In this document: in pieces, positions 9,057 to 17,116 of the stretch
Layout: each line of letters opens with the position of its first letter
Numbering within the stretch: position 1 is the first letter of the stretch
Assembly: GCF_020819555.1 (NCBI RefSeq)
Contig: NZ_JAJHJB010000014.1
Coordinates: 47,470-111,469, forward strand
Direction of reading: 5' to 3'
Length of the DNA: 64,000 nt
From: Pelosinus baikalensis
GTDB lineage: Bacteria; Bacillota; Negativicutes; DSM-13327
Notes under the pieces: generated by a model
Told to the model about the DNA's origin: nothing
Seen by the model: the letters and a program-made list of their open reading frames with translations, nothing else
Databases searched by the model: none
Translations under genes and position numbers: made by a program

Positions 9057-9098
9057 AATGGCATGACTAGACAACTTTGTCTAGTCATGCCATTTTTT
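9057..9098 (+). terminator. Terminator after the chemoreceptor
   Basis: AATGGCATGACTAGAC pairs perfectly with GTCTAGTCATGCCATT, followed by a T run. Confidence 0.92.
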
Positions 9099-9129
9099 AG
9101 AAAGAATATGAAAAAAGAGATACAACATC

Positions 9130-9963
9130 TTATATTAACCTGTTTTTTCTGTTAGACAACTTTGGCAGCATACTGGGGCAAAAACCTGTACGTTTCTTAA
9201 AAAGCTTACTGAAATAGTAAGGATCAGAATAGCCTACACAAGCTGAAATTTCTGCTATTGAGCAAGCTGTAGTACATAATAGTTCTTTGGCGCGGCGTAC
9301 CCGGTATTCAATCAAATATTCATTTGGTCCCATGCCTGTATGTTTTTGAAATAAATAGGCAAATTGTTTGCTGTTCAGAGCATATTGCCCAGCCAGCATT
9401 GGCACACTAAGAGATTCCATATAATGGCTATGGATGTATTCCATGGCCTGTTCTACGATTTCCTGTCCACCTTCGTTGCGCCGGTTGACAGCACTAGTTA
9501 GAATCTCATCCATAATACTGAAAAATAATGATTTAGCTCGCAATCCTGGCAGTTTGCCTGGAGTTGTGCAGCTATTATACAGTCGATGCAGCAGATCATT
9601 GATGCGCGTATTATAGCCAGCCTCCAGCTCAAAATGGGCCAACGCATAAGGAAAGGAATCAGCTGCATTATCATCAGTCTGATAATGTATGACCATAAAA
9701 ACCCATTCGGATCGTCCCTGCACCTCTTTATCTAATGACATATTTGGACCGGCATGAAAGATTTTTCCGTATTCCATTTCATAAGGAACATCGTTAAAGA
9801 ACATCCGCGCCCGCCCGCGCAATGGAAAAACAATTCCTGAAAACGGGGGAGTATGTCGACCAAAGCATCTTCCGCCAGGAGGCACGACAGTTCTGGCGAC
9901 ATCAATAATACTAATATTGATTGTGGCATAATAATGGGCCAGTTCATTAATATTTACATTCAT
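9130..9963 (-). CDS. AraC-family transcriptional regulator of the iron-uptake island
   Basis: The 277-residue protein has an N-terminal cupin-like sensing part (about residues 15-110, with PPFSGIVFPLRGRARM) and a C-terminal AraC double helix-turn-helix (about 175-272). That region ends with GYSDPYYFSKLFKKRTG, the family signature. The ATG at 9963 follows GGGAGG. It is transcribed away from the TonB receptor gene, with a Fur-like palindrome between them. AraC regulators paired with siderophore receptors commonly activate the receptor when the siderophore is present, so control of the divergent gene is the likely role. The effector is not known. Confidence 0.88.
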   Translation of the reverse strand: MNVNINELAHYYATINISIIDVARTVVPPGGRCFGRHTPPFSGIVFPLRGRARMFFNDVPYEMEYGKIFHAGPNMSLDKEVQGRSEWVFMVIHYQTDDNAADSFPYALAHFELEAGYNTRINDLLHRLYNSCTTPGKLPGLRAKSLFFSIMDEILTSAVNRRNEGGQEIVEQAMEYIHSHYMESLSVPMLAGQYALNSKQFAYLFQKHTGMGPNEYLIEYRVRRAKELLCTTACSIAEISACVGYSDPYYFSKLFKKRTGFCPSMLPKLSNRKNRLI

Positions 9964-10008
9964 TTAGGGGTTGCCTCCCTTTTTCCTAGAAAGATAATTA
10001 GTTCTGTG

Positions 10009-10037
10009 TTATAATTGATATCGATTATCAATTATAA
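10009..10037. promoter_or_regulatory. Fur-box-like palindrome
   Basis: A perfect 12-bp inverted repeat (TTATAATTGATA and TATCAATTATAA) around five central bases, rich in the GATA/TATC steps of Fur boxes. It sits between the divergent AraC regulator and TonB receptor, where iron repression would be expected. Fur binding is inferred. Confidence 0.7.
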
Positions 10038-10295
10038 CTTTTTCATCCAGCGATTGTCAATGATTTATCTAACCTATTAATTAAAGAAGTTTTATCAGGA
10101 GAATGGGGCATTATTTAATTTATTTGGAAAAAATCCAGGATTCCTTGGAAATATATCCATTTACTCCTGCACTTGTACTTGCTATTCTGTTTAATAAGCA
10201 TTGAGATTAATCCTCATTTAGATTAGATGCTTAGCAATTATAACTAACATATCATGTCCACCTAGAGTAAAGTGCACGTAAAGGAGTCGAAGAAT

Positions 10296-12551
10296 ATGAA
10301 AAAAAAAATGTCCCGTACCAGAAAAAGCCTGCTATATGCCTTAATCGGCAGTAGTCTAGTCTGGCATGCACCGATAGTTTCCTATGCGGCGGAAGAAACA
10401 CAGGAACCCGCCCCTGCTACCGGACAAGCTACCGAAGAACAGACCGCTTCCAGTAGTGAAACTAACGGACAGCGTGAATTTGTCTTGGAAGGAGTTGAAG
10501 TTACCGCCAATCGCGGCCAAGCTCTTCCCCTTGCTTACCCCGGCGGCCAGGTGGCTCGCGGCGCCAATCTCGGCGTACTGGGCAACAAGGATTTTATGGA
10601 CACTCCCTTTAACGTCACCAGCTATACCGCCCAGACCATCGAAAATAAGCAAGCCGACACGCTGTACGATGTGCTCATCAACGATCCGTCCGTCCGCTTC
10701 GCCACCTCTACCGGCCATAGCAATGAAAACTATATGATCCGCGGGTTAGAAGTAAATTTTCAGCATCTCTATTTTAACGGTATGCAGGGTTTGGCGCCGC
10801 AATACCATGTTCCAGTTGAATTTCTGGAACGGGTGGAAGTACTTAAGGGGCCCAGTTCCTTCCTTTACGGCGGCGTAAGCACTTCGGTGGGCGGCGCCAT
10901 CAACCTGGTGCCTAAACGCGCTGGCGAGGAGGACATCACTACTTTTACCACTGACTATACTTCCTCGTCCAAATTAGGCGGCCATATTGATATTGGGCGC
11001 CGGTTTGGCGAAAATAAAGAATGGGGCATTCGTTTCAATGGCGTCTATGCAGACGGTGACACCGAAGTCGACGGTCAGTCCAAAGAACGGTTGCTGGGCG
11101 CTCTAGGTGTGGATTATCAAAAAGACAAATGGCGACTGTCCCTGGATGCATATGGTTCGCAGGAAAGTCATGACAATGGATCTACCTCTATGTATTACCT
11201 AGCCAACGGTTACGTAGAATCAGCTCCGGACGGCTCAACCAATGTGTACAAGGGAACATCAGGCACGACACGGAACAATGGTGTTCTGTTTAAGGGTGAA
11301 TATGACATCCAGGACAATCTAACCGCTTATGCCGGTATCGGTATATTATCATCCAACGCAACCGGCTACATCAACGGCAATCATGTTCTGAACCTACAGT
11401 CCGATGGAACGGCAACTGCCCGGAATGTCTTTAAGCAATACTTTTGGACCGACACCACTTCATCCGATTTTGGACTGCGCGGCACTTACCAGACCGGTTC
11501 GGTAAAGCATCAGCTTGTTTTAGGTGCAAGCTTCCAGGATACGGATTATTCCAATGCTTATAACCAAGGCAGCGGTAATTATCCAACGAATATTTATAAC
11601 CCGATCTCACTTGCAAATTACTATAATAGCCTGGCGCAGCCAGCTAAGGGTAATAAGACACTCGTTACTGAACTTTCCAGTTATCTTCTGTCCGACACGC
11701 TTTCCTTTGACGAAGATAAAGTTCAGCTAACGTTGGGGGCACGGCGGCAAAATGTGAACCAGACAAGCTATAAATACTCCAATACTGCCGCCACCGGAAC
11801 ACCGACCTCAACTACCACTTACGACGCCGACGCCACTACACCGATGGTCGGCCTCATAGTCAAACCGTGGGGAGAAGCGGTTTCACTCTACGCCAATTAT
11901 ATTGAAGCACTTTCCCCTGGAACTGTGGTTGCTACAACGTATGACAACGCCAATGAAGTACTGGCGCCATATAAAACCAAACAACAGGAAATCGGCGTCA
12001 AGTGGGACAAAGGAAATTTCGCCAATACGCTGGCCTTTTTTCAAATCAAAATGCCAAGCTATATGACTACTGATAATATTTATTCCTATGACGGCAAACA
12101 GAAAAACCGCGGCATTGAATGGAATACCTTCGGCAGCGTAGCGAAAAATCTTCGTCTTTTAGGAGGAATTGCCTATACACATGGCGAACTGGTTCGTTCA
12201 CGCACAACCGCAAATAACGGCAATACACCTTTTGGCGTACCTAAATGGACGATGAATGTCGGTGTCGAATGGGACACGCCGTGGAAAAAAGATTTAACAC
12301 TTTCTCTCCTGACGGTATACACCGGTTCCCAATATATTAATAATGCGAACACCATAAAAATCCCAAGCTGGGTACGCTATGATTTGAGCGCGCGTTATAA
12401 AACCACCATCAACAATGTCCCGGTCACGTACCGTGCCAGCGTTGAAAACTTATTTGATAAACACTACTGGGCAGGTTGTTTTAGTAACGAGAATTATGCC
12501 ACCTTAGGCGGACCCCGTACCTTTAAATTATCGGCAACCTTCCAGATATAA
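10296..12551 (+). CDS. TonB-dependent siderophore receptor
   Basis: I place the start at ATG 10296, nine bases after AAGGAG. A signal peptide with a basic N-terminus and cleavage near SYAAEE follows. The 751-residue protein has a TonB-box-like GVEVTAN segment near residue 67, a plug domain (about 95-220, with NYMIRGLEVN and VEVLKGPSSFLYGG), and a beta-barrel to the end with the C-terminal block LGGPRTFKLSATFQI. The family imports ferric siderophores across the outer membrane, using TonB-ExbB-ExbD energy. An outer-membrane receptor in a Firmicutes-like genome marks a diderm Negativicute. The 5' part is unusually GC-rich (41 of 60 bases at 10501-10560), suggesting recent transfer. Confidence 0.95.
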   Translation: MKKKMSRTRKSLLYALIGSSLVWHAPIVSYAAEETQEPAPATGQATEEQTASSSETNGQREFVLEGVEVTANRGQALPLAYPGGQVARGANLGVLGNKDFMDTPFNVTSYTAQTIENKQADTLYDVLINDPSVRFATSTGHSNENYMIRGLEVNFQHLYFNGMQGLAPQYHVPVEFLERVEVLKGPSSFLYGGVSTSVGGAINLVPKRAGEEDITTFTTDYTSSSKLGGHIDIGRRFGENKEWGIRFNGVYADGDTEVDGQSKERLLGALGVDYQKDKWRLSLDAYGSQESHDNGSTSMYYLANGYVESAPDGSTNVYKGTSGTTRNNGVLFKGEYDIQDNLTAYAGIGILSSNATGYINGNHVLNLQSDGTATARNVFKQYFWTDTTSSDFGLRGTYQTGSVKHQLVLGASFQDTDYSNAYNQGSGNYPTNIYNPISLANYYNSLAQPAKGNKTLVTELSSYLLSDTLSFDEDKVQLTLGARRQNVNQTSYKYSNTAATGTPTSTTTYDADATTPMVGLIVKPWGEAVSLYANYIEALSPGTVVATTYDNANEVLAPYKTKQQEIGVKWDKGNFANTLAFFQIKMPSYMTTDNIYSYDGKQKNRGIEWNTFGSVAKNLRLLGGIAYTHGELVRSRTTANNGNTPFGVPKWTMNVGVEWDTPWKKDLTLSLLTVYTGSQYINNANTIKIPSWVRYDLSARYKTTINNVPVTYRASVENLFDKHYWAGCFSNENYATLGGPRTFKLSATFQI

Positions 12552-12644
12552 ACGAGGTATTTAACTATAAATACCACCACACTTGAGGCTTTTAAACGGC
12601 TAAAAGAACTTTTAGCCGGCACTGACAAAACAACTCAAACCATA

Positions 12645-12893
12645 TTGCGCATTCTAGCCGCCGTTTTCGGCGGCTATGCGCTTACCTCCAGCATGTTGGC
12701 GGCTTTGGTGCTGCTGTTGCCCTGGGCAACAGCGGATGCCTTGTTTTTTAGTGTGCTGTTTCCCCCTCTCTTTTACACTGGGGCACTGCTCTGGGCTTTT
12801 ACCGCTCCTACTGCCCAGCGCGCTTGGCGGAATTTACTTGTCGTTACGTTTTCTTGCGGGTTCCTGGCGCTAGTTGTTGCCTGGGTAAGATAA
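12645..12893 (+). CDS. DUF3649-like small membrane protein of siderophore uptake
   Basis: The frame encodes at least 82 residues with three hydrophobic helices. It starts RILAAVFGGYALT and has a central LLWAFTA block, the pattern of DUF3649 'iron uptake' proteins found beside siderophore receptors in proteobacteria. TTG 12645 is the first ordinary start codon but has no ribosome site. The same frame is open back to the receptor stop and would code for about 26 more plausible residues from ATA 12567, nine bases after a GAGG. The true start may therefore be a non-standard ATA or a mutated ATG. The usual PepSY partner is absent. Confidence 0.6.
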   Translation: MRILAAVFGGYALTSSMLAALVLLLPWATADALFFSVLFPPLFYTGALLWAFTAPTAQRAWRNLLVVTFSCGFLALVVAWVR

Positions 12894-13006
12894 GGAGAAG
12901 TTGTTCTGCGTATTTTTTTATCTTGCAGTTTAAATCCAGATGCAAGCAAGTATAAGAATAATATAATTAACGATCAGTTGGATTATCTCTTATACCTGTA
13001 TTTTTC

Positions 13007-13035
13007 TTGAAATGTCAATACTATGTTGTTATAAT
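13007..13035 (+). promoter_or_regulatory. Sigma-70-type promoter of the sulfite/nitrite reductase gene
   Basis: TTGAAA and a perfect TATAAT are separated by exactly 17 bases, about 43 bases upstream of the start codon. Confidence 0.75.
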
Positions 13036-13077
13036 CATTCCATGGGATAACATTACGGATAAAAGAGGTAATCAGAT

Positions 13078-14649
13078 ATGATAACAATTACAGAAGATAT
13101 TTTAAAAAGTGTTGAGAATTTTAAAGAAAAGCTACAGCAATATCATGAAGGCAAGTTAGAAAATTTGAAAGCCTTTAGTTCTATTATGGGAATTTATAAA
13201 GAAGGACCTAAGGACACATATATGGTAAGACCCAGAATTGCTGGTGGAGTAACAACTGCAAATCAGTTGCAGGGATTAAGTAAGATCGCTGAGAAATACG
13301 GTGTTGATATGCGTTTTACAACAAGGCAGGACATTCAACTTCATTCCGTAAAAGTTGGGGATTTAGGCAATGTGTTAGATGACTTGTTAAAATGCGGACT
13401 CATTACACGAGGAGCGGGTGGTGATGGTGTAAGAAATGTTGCCTGTTCACCTCTTTCCGGAGTCGCACAAGATGAGATTTTTGATGTTACTCCATATGTT
13501 AAGGCTGTTACGAATTTCATGATGACAGATCCTGTTAATCTTAATTTACCAAGAAAATATAAAATTGCATTTTCAAATAGTTTAGAAGACACAGCGAATG
13601 CAACCATAGCTGATATAGGGTTTATTGCTAAAATAGTTGATGGCAAAAGAGGCTTTGAAGTATATGGGGCTGGTGGACTTGGTGGCAATGCTAAAGTGAG
13701 CTTAAAGCTTGAAGATTTTATTGTGGATACAGAAGCATTATATTATGTAGAAGCAATGAAAAAAGTTTTCGCAAGAGAAGGCGATAGAACGAACAGGCAC
13801 AAGGCTAGATTGCGATTTGTTCTTCTAAGATTAGGAGAAGAAGAGTTTATTAAGATGTTTAAAAATGAATTGGATGAATTAAAAAAATCCGGGCAGGAAT
13901 TAGCACTTCATATTGAATCTGTAGAAGAAGACTTGCAAACCACCCAGGAGAAGCAATCTCCATGGGATAAGCAATATAAAAATGTAATATTTCCACAACA
14001 ACAAGCAGGATATTATTCTGTATATATTCACCCTAGAAAAGCGACAATTACTACCCATGATCTAAATGAATTATTGACTTTTTTAACAAACTTAGATTAT
14101 GAGACATCAATACGTGTAACCTTAACGCAAGGACTTTTTGTAAGAGATGTAAAAGAAAAAGACGTGCAAAATTTACTTGTGATAGCGTCTAAATTTTCAT
14201 CTATATTTAATATAGAAAATACGGTTGCATGCGTAGGACCAACGATTTGTAATTTTGGACTTAACAATTCTCATGAGTTATTAGACAGTATTCTGGAAAC
14301 TTTTAAGGATGCACCAGAGGATATTAAGGCTGCATTACCAAGGGTATTTATCTCGGGCTGTCATAATTCCTGTGGACAACATCAAAAGGGGTTAATTGGA
14401 TTTACTGGAAAAAGAGGCCGTACGGAAAATGGAGTAATTCCAACCTATGCGATGTCTTTTAACGGAAAAGTCGGTCCTGGTGTAGCAAGATTTGGAGATG
14501 TATATGGAGATATCCCTGCTGAAAAAATAGCAAATCTCCTGGTGGACTTAGCTAACCTAAAAGTAAATTCAAAGTGTATATGTTTTGATGAATTTATAAA
14601 AGAGAAAGAAACAGAAGTAAAAGCATTAGTTGCTAATTACTCTTTATAA
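13078..14649 (+). CDS. Siroheme nitrite/sulfite reductase (ferredoxin-type)
   Basis: The 523-residue enzyme has the duplicated ferrodoxin-like/catalytic arrangement of the family. Its [4Fe-4S]-siroheme site is Cys385 and Cys391 (CVGPTIC) with Cys428 and Cys432 (CHNSC). RFTTRQDIQLH at about 79-89 and GDGVRNVACSPLSG at about 116-130 are the substrate and siroheme-contact blocks. These enzymes reduce nitrite to ammonia or sulfite to sulfide with six electrons in the cytoplasm. The sequence does not let me choose between the substrates. It is a single gene with its own promoter and terminator, and no siroheme or nitrate genes lie nearby. Confidence 0.9.
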   Translation: MITITEDILKSVENFKEKLQQYHEGKLENLKAFSSIMGIYKEGPKDTYMVRPRIAGGVTTANQLQGLSKIAEKYGVDMRFTTRQDIQLHSVKVGDLGNVLDDLLKCGLITRGAGGDGVRNVACSPLSGVAQDEIFDVTPYVKAVTNFMMTDPVNLNLPRKYKIAFSNSLEDTANATIADIGFIAKIVDGKRGFEVYGAGGLGGNAKVSLKLEDFIVDTEALYYVEAMKKVFAREGDRTNRHKARLRFVLLRLGEEEFIKMFKNELDELKKSGQELALHIESVEEDLQTTQEKQSPWDKQYKNVIFPQQQAGYYSVYIHPRKATITTHDLNELLTFLTNLDYETSIRVTLTQGLFVRDVKEKDVQNLLVIASKFSSIFNIENTVACVGPTICNFGLNNSHELLDSILETFKDAPEDIKAALPRVFISGCHNSCGQHQKGLIGFTGKRGRTENGVIPTYAMSFNGKVGPGVARFGDVYGDIPAEKIANLLVDLANLKVNSKCICFDEFIKEKETEVKALVANYSL

Positions 14650-14699
14650 GGATTGGTAACAAAATTCTGGAAAATAGGCAATCATAAATGACATAAGTC

Positions 14700-14745
14700 A
14701 GCCCTCATTCAAAAAGGAAGATTCCTTTGAATGAGGGCTTTTTTG
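14700..14745 (+). terminator. Terminator after the siroheme reductase
   Basis: AGCCCTCATTCAAA pairs with TTTGAATGAGGGCT, followed by six Ts. Confidence 0.92.
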
Positions 14746-14816
14746 TATATAAGAATGAAAGATGACATTCTTCAGTATCCTTTTCATGGAATGAATGCAC
14801 AAAAAACATAGATAAA

Positions 14817-14875
14817 ACCCTTTGTGTCCTTTGCGTCTTTGCGGTTCGATTGTTTATTATGTTTTAAGAGAAACG
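14817..14875 (+). repeat. Half copy of the AACCACAAAG palindromic repeat
   Basis: Only the right half is present (CCTTTGTGTCCTTTGCGTCTT, split by no more than a base from the family form, then a GCGGTTC variant of the end). Compare 16863 and 28751 for full copies. Confidence 0.7.
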
Positions 14876-14977
14876 TCAGTATTTTTTCTTATCCGATTAT
14901 ATATGAGATATCCTTATCTATAGATTCTTTACTTTGAGGATCTGTTAGGCAGTGGCAAATCGCAAGATGACGTGCAA

Positions 14978-15673
14978 TTATAAGTTCACTAGCCAAGGAA
15001 TATACAAAGGGGCGATAAAGGAAATGAAAATAGCGGATACAGCCATGGCTACTCCTGCCATAGCACCTTGAAGTGCCCCTTCTTGGAGAATGGTAGCTGT
15101 ACCTTGTCCATGAGAAGTAACTCCCATGGCTAATCCTCTGGCGATTGGATTTGTTATTTTACAAGAGGAAAGAAGACTAGGTCCAATGATAGAACCTAAG
15201 GTACCTGTAAAAACTACGAAGGCAACAGCAATAGCTGGATCGCCGCCGGTTAGACGGGAAATCTCAATAGCAATAGGAGCTGTTATGGATTTAGGAGCGA
15301 TGGATGCAACAATAAGAGCATCAAGCCCACTTAATTTGGCCAGCAAAACAGCTGTTGTCAGGGTTGCTAGAGCGCCAAAGCATATGCCAAATAATATTGG
15401 AAACAAGGCTTGAAGCAGTACCCCGCGATTTAAATAAAGAGGCAAAGCCAGGGCTACGGTAGCAGGGCCCAGCAGAAAGGTCATAATATCTTTACCTGGT
15501 TTGTATTGGTCAAAGGTAATGCCCGTATAATGAAAAACAATTATAATGACCGTAGTACTTAATAATACTGGGTTGAATATGGGATTTTTAGTGTGTAAAA
15601 ATATTTTTCGACTCATGAGATATAATATAACAGTAAGAAGAATCGTAAGGAAGATCAACATTGTAGTAGGCAA
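14978..15673 (-). CDS. lrgB: LrgB/CidB family membrane protein
   Basis: The 231-residue protein has about seven membrane helices and the LrgB blocks LGPATVALALPLY and APKSITAPIAIEISR. CidB/LrgB proteins pair with LrgA/CidA and are linked to murein hydrolase control, programmed lysis and, in some species, pyruvate or small-acid transport. The TTG start at 15673 follows GGGAGGAGCG and lies one base after the end of the lrgA frame, which is typical of this tightly coupled pair. An ATG four codons later is the alternative start. No LytSR regulator is visible nearby. Confidence 0.9.
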   Translation of the reverse strand: MPTTMLIFLTILLTVILYLMSRKIFLHTKNPIFNPVLLSTTVIIIVFHYTGITFDQYKPGKDIMTFLLGPATVALALPLYLNRGVLLQALFPILFGICFGALATLTTAVLLAKLSGLDALIVASIAPKSITAPIAIEISRLTGGDPAIAVAFVVFTGTLGSIIGPSLLSSCKITNPIARGLAMGVTSHGQGTATILQEGALQGAMAGVAMAVSAIFISFIAPLYIPWLVNL

Positions 15674-15674
15674 A

Positions 15675-16052
15675 TTAGTTCGCTCCTCCCTCTTTTTTGC
15701 AAGATTTAGTTAGAAGTTGAACAACGATTCCGGTTGCAATCAAGGCAACTAAAGCGCTGATGACTAAAGGAAAAAAGAGAAGATGTCCTTTTTGTGTAAA
15801 TAACTCTCCCCACTCCATAAGTCCGACGGCAATGGGAATGAAGAAAAAAGATAAATGTTTAAGTAATGGATTTGCGCCGAGAGCAAGCCATTGTTCTTTA
15901 ATGATTCCCCCAGAAAGTAGCGCAAACAAAAGAAGCATGCCCAGCACACTGCCTGGTATTGGCAAGTGAAAGAACTCTACGGTCCACGTACTGATAAAAT
16001 AAATCAGCCATAATAAGAATATTTGTCCGACTGTCTTTAGTAGGTTCTGCAA
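15675..16052 (-). CDS. lrgA: LrgA/CidA family holin-like protein
   Basis: The 125-residue protein has four membrane helices and the conserved LPIPGSVLGMLLLF motif of the CidA/LrgA family. It is the first gene of the two-gene lrgAB operon and starts at TTG behind AGAGGTGA. The family forms holin-like oligomers in the cytoplasmic membrane and modulates lysis together with LrgB. Length and topology are normal. Its promoter should lie in 16053-16200, but I could not pick out a convincing one. Confidence 0.9.
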   Translation of the reverse strand: MQNLLKTVGQIFLLWLIYFISTWTVEFFHLPIPGSVLGMLLLFALLSGGIIKEQWLALGANPLLKHLSFFFIPIAVGLMEWGELFTQKGHLLFFPLVISALVALIATGIVVQLLTKSCKKEGGAN

Positions 16053-16220
16053 TCAGTATCACCTCTTCATGTATGATGTACAAGTCGTTTAAGTCTATAG
16101 TATAACGTAAATCAGAAAAATGAGTAATAGAATTTAGGAAAATAATGCTTATTATATACATTCTAATTGAAATTAGTATATAATACTTCTATAACGTATA
16201 TTTTTTATTGAGGTGTAGTT

Positions 16221-16796
16221 GTGGAACAATTAATAGTATTCTTTCAGAATTTTGGGGTATTGGGACTCTTTATCATATCCTTTATCGAATCGATTTTCTC
16301 GCCGATTTTACCTGACTTGCTATTAATCCCTATGGCTTTGTCAGTTCCTGAAAAAGCGATTTATTATTCGATCATTGCGACTGTCGGTTCAGTATTAGGT
16401 GGAATTATTGGATACTTTATTGGTAATAAATATGGGATTATTGCTGTAAAAAAATATGTTCCCAATAAATACGTGGAGAAAATTAGCGGTTGGCTGGAAC
16501 AATATGGGGGATGGGCCATTTTTCTTGCTGCCCTTGCACCAATTCCTTATAAATTTGTCAGCATTAGTTCCGGTGTCTTTCGCATTAACATGGTAGTCTT
16601 TTTAATCGCTTCTGTTTTTGGAAGAGGAAAAAGATTTCTCTTGGAAGGAATCTTGATCTTTTATTATGGCCCACAAGCGATTGAACTAATTAAGACTTAC
16701 TCCAATGCTTTTATGATTGGCGTAACCATCTTTATCGTTCTTCTTGCTGTGGCAATTGCCGTGATGAGAAAAGTTCCTCAAAGAAAATTAAGCTAA
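16221..16796 (+). CDS. DedA/YqaA-like VTT-domain membrane protein
   Basis: The 191-residue protein starts at GTG and has the VTT (SNARE-associated/DedA) layout: an N-terminal re-entrant region with ESIFSPILPDLLLIPMAL, a GGIIGYFIGNKYG turn, and LAPIPYKFVSISSGVF. This resembles the YqaA branch of the DedA superfamily. DedA relatives include the C55 and phosphatidylethanolamine flippases of bacteria, but this branch is uncharacterised. It is a lone gene, divergent from lrgAB, with a strong terminator behind it. Confidence 0.85.
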   Translation: MEQLIVFFQNFGVLGLFIISFIESIFSPILPDLLLIPMALSVPEKAIYYSIIATVGSVLGGIIGYFIGNKYGIIAVKKYVPNKYVEKISGWLEQYGGWAIFLAALAPIPYKFVSISSGVFRINMVVFLIASVFGRGKRFLLEGILIFYYGPQAIELIKTYSNAFMIGVTIFIVLLAVAIAVMRKVPQRKLS

Positions 16797-16809
16797 TCAA
16801 TTTGTAGTT

Positions 16810-16849
16810 AAAAACCAGCCTGCATTTATCCTGCGGGCTGGTTTTTTTA
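16810..16849 (+). terminator. Terminator after the DedA-like gene
   Basis: AAAACCAGCCTGCA pairs with TGCGGGCTGGTTTT around a small loop, followed by a T run. Confidence 0.88.
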
Positions 16850-16862
16850 TAAATAAAGAGAG

Positions 16863-17030
16863 CATAGGTTTTGTAGGTGGAAATACAGATGGAAAAATAT
16901 AAGATTTTACGAACCACAAAGGCACAATGCCGCCGCCGCGGCACACAAAGGAGAGCACAAAAAAGAAGTTGTAAATAGCCCCTTTGTGTCTTTGTGGTTC
17001 AATTTGTTTTATATGTTTTTAAGGACGCTT
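16863..17030 (+). repeat. Full copy of the AACCACAAAG palindromic repeat
   Basis: It begins ATAGGTTTTGTAGGTGGAAA and continues with GAACCACAAAGGCACAATG, a GCCGC...GCGGC mini-hairpin, and the mirror CCCTTTGTGTCTTTGTGGTTC. It ends TGTTTTTAAGGACGC. The outer inverted repeat is GAACCACAAAG/CTTTGTGGTTC. Confidence 0.88.
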
Positions 17031-17116
17031 TAGGGTTTTCTCAATTTTAGACTAGGATTCTACAATCGTTTACCGTATACTGGTATTATAATGGATGCTG
17101 AAATAGAGGTGGATAC

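Noticed and set aside
10356..10718. Long antisense frames within the TonB receptor gene
   Set aside because: They lie opposite or out of frame to a gene with clear family motifs, lack ribosome sites, and follow from its GC-rich codon use.
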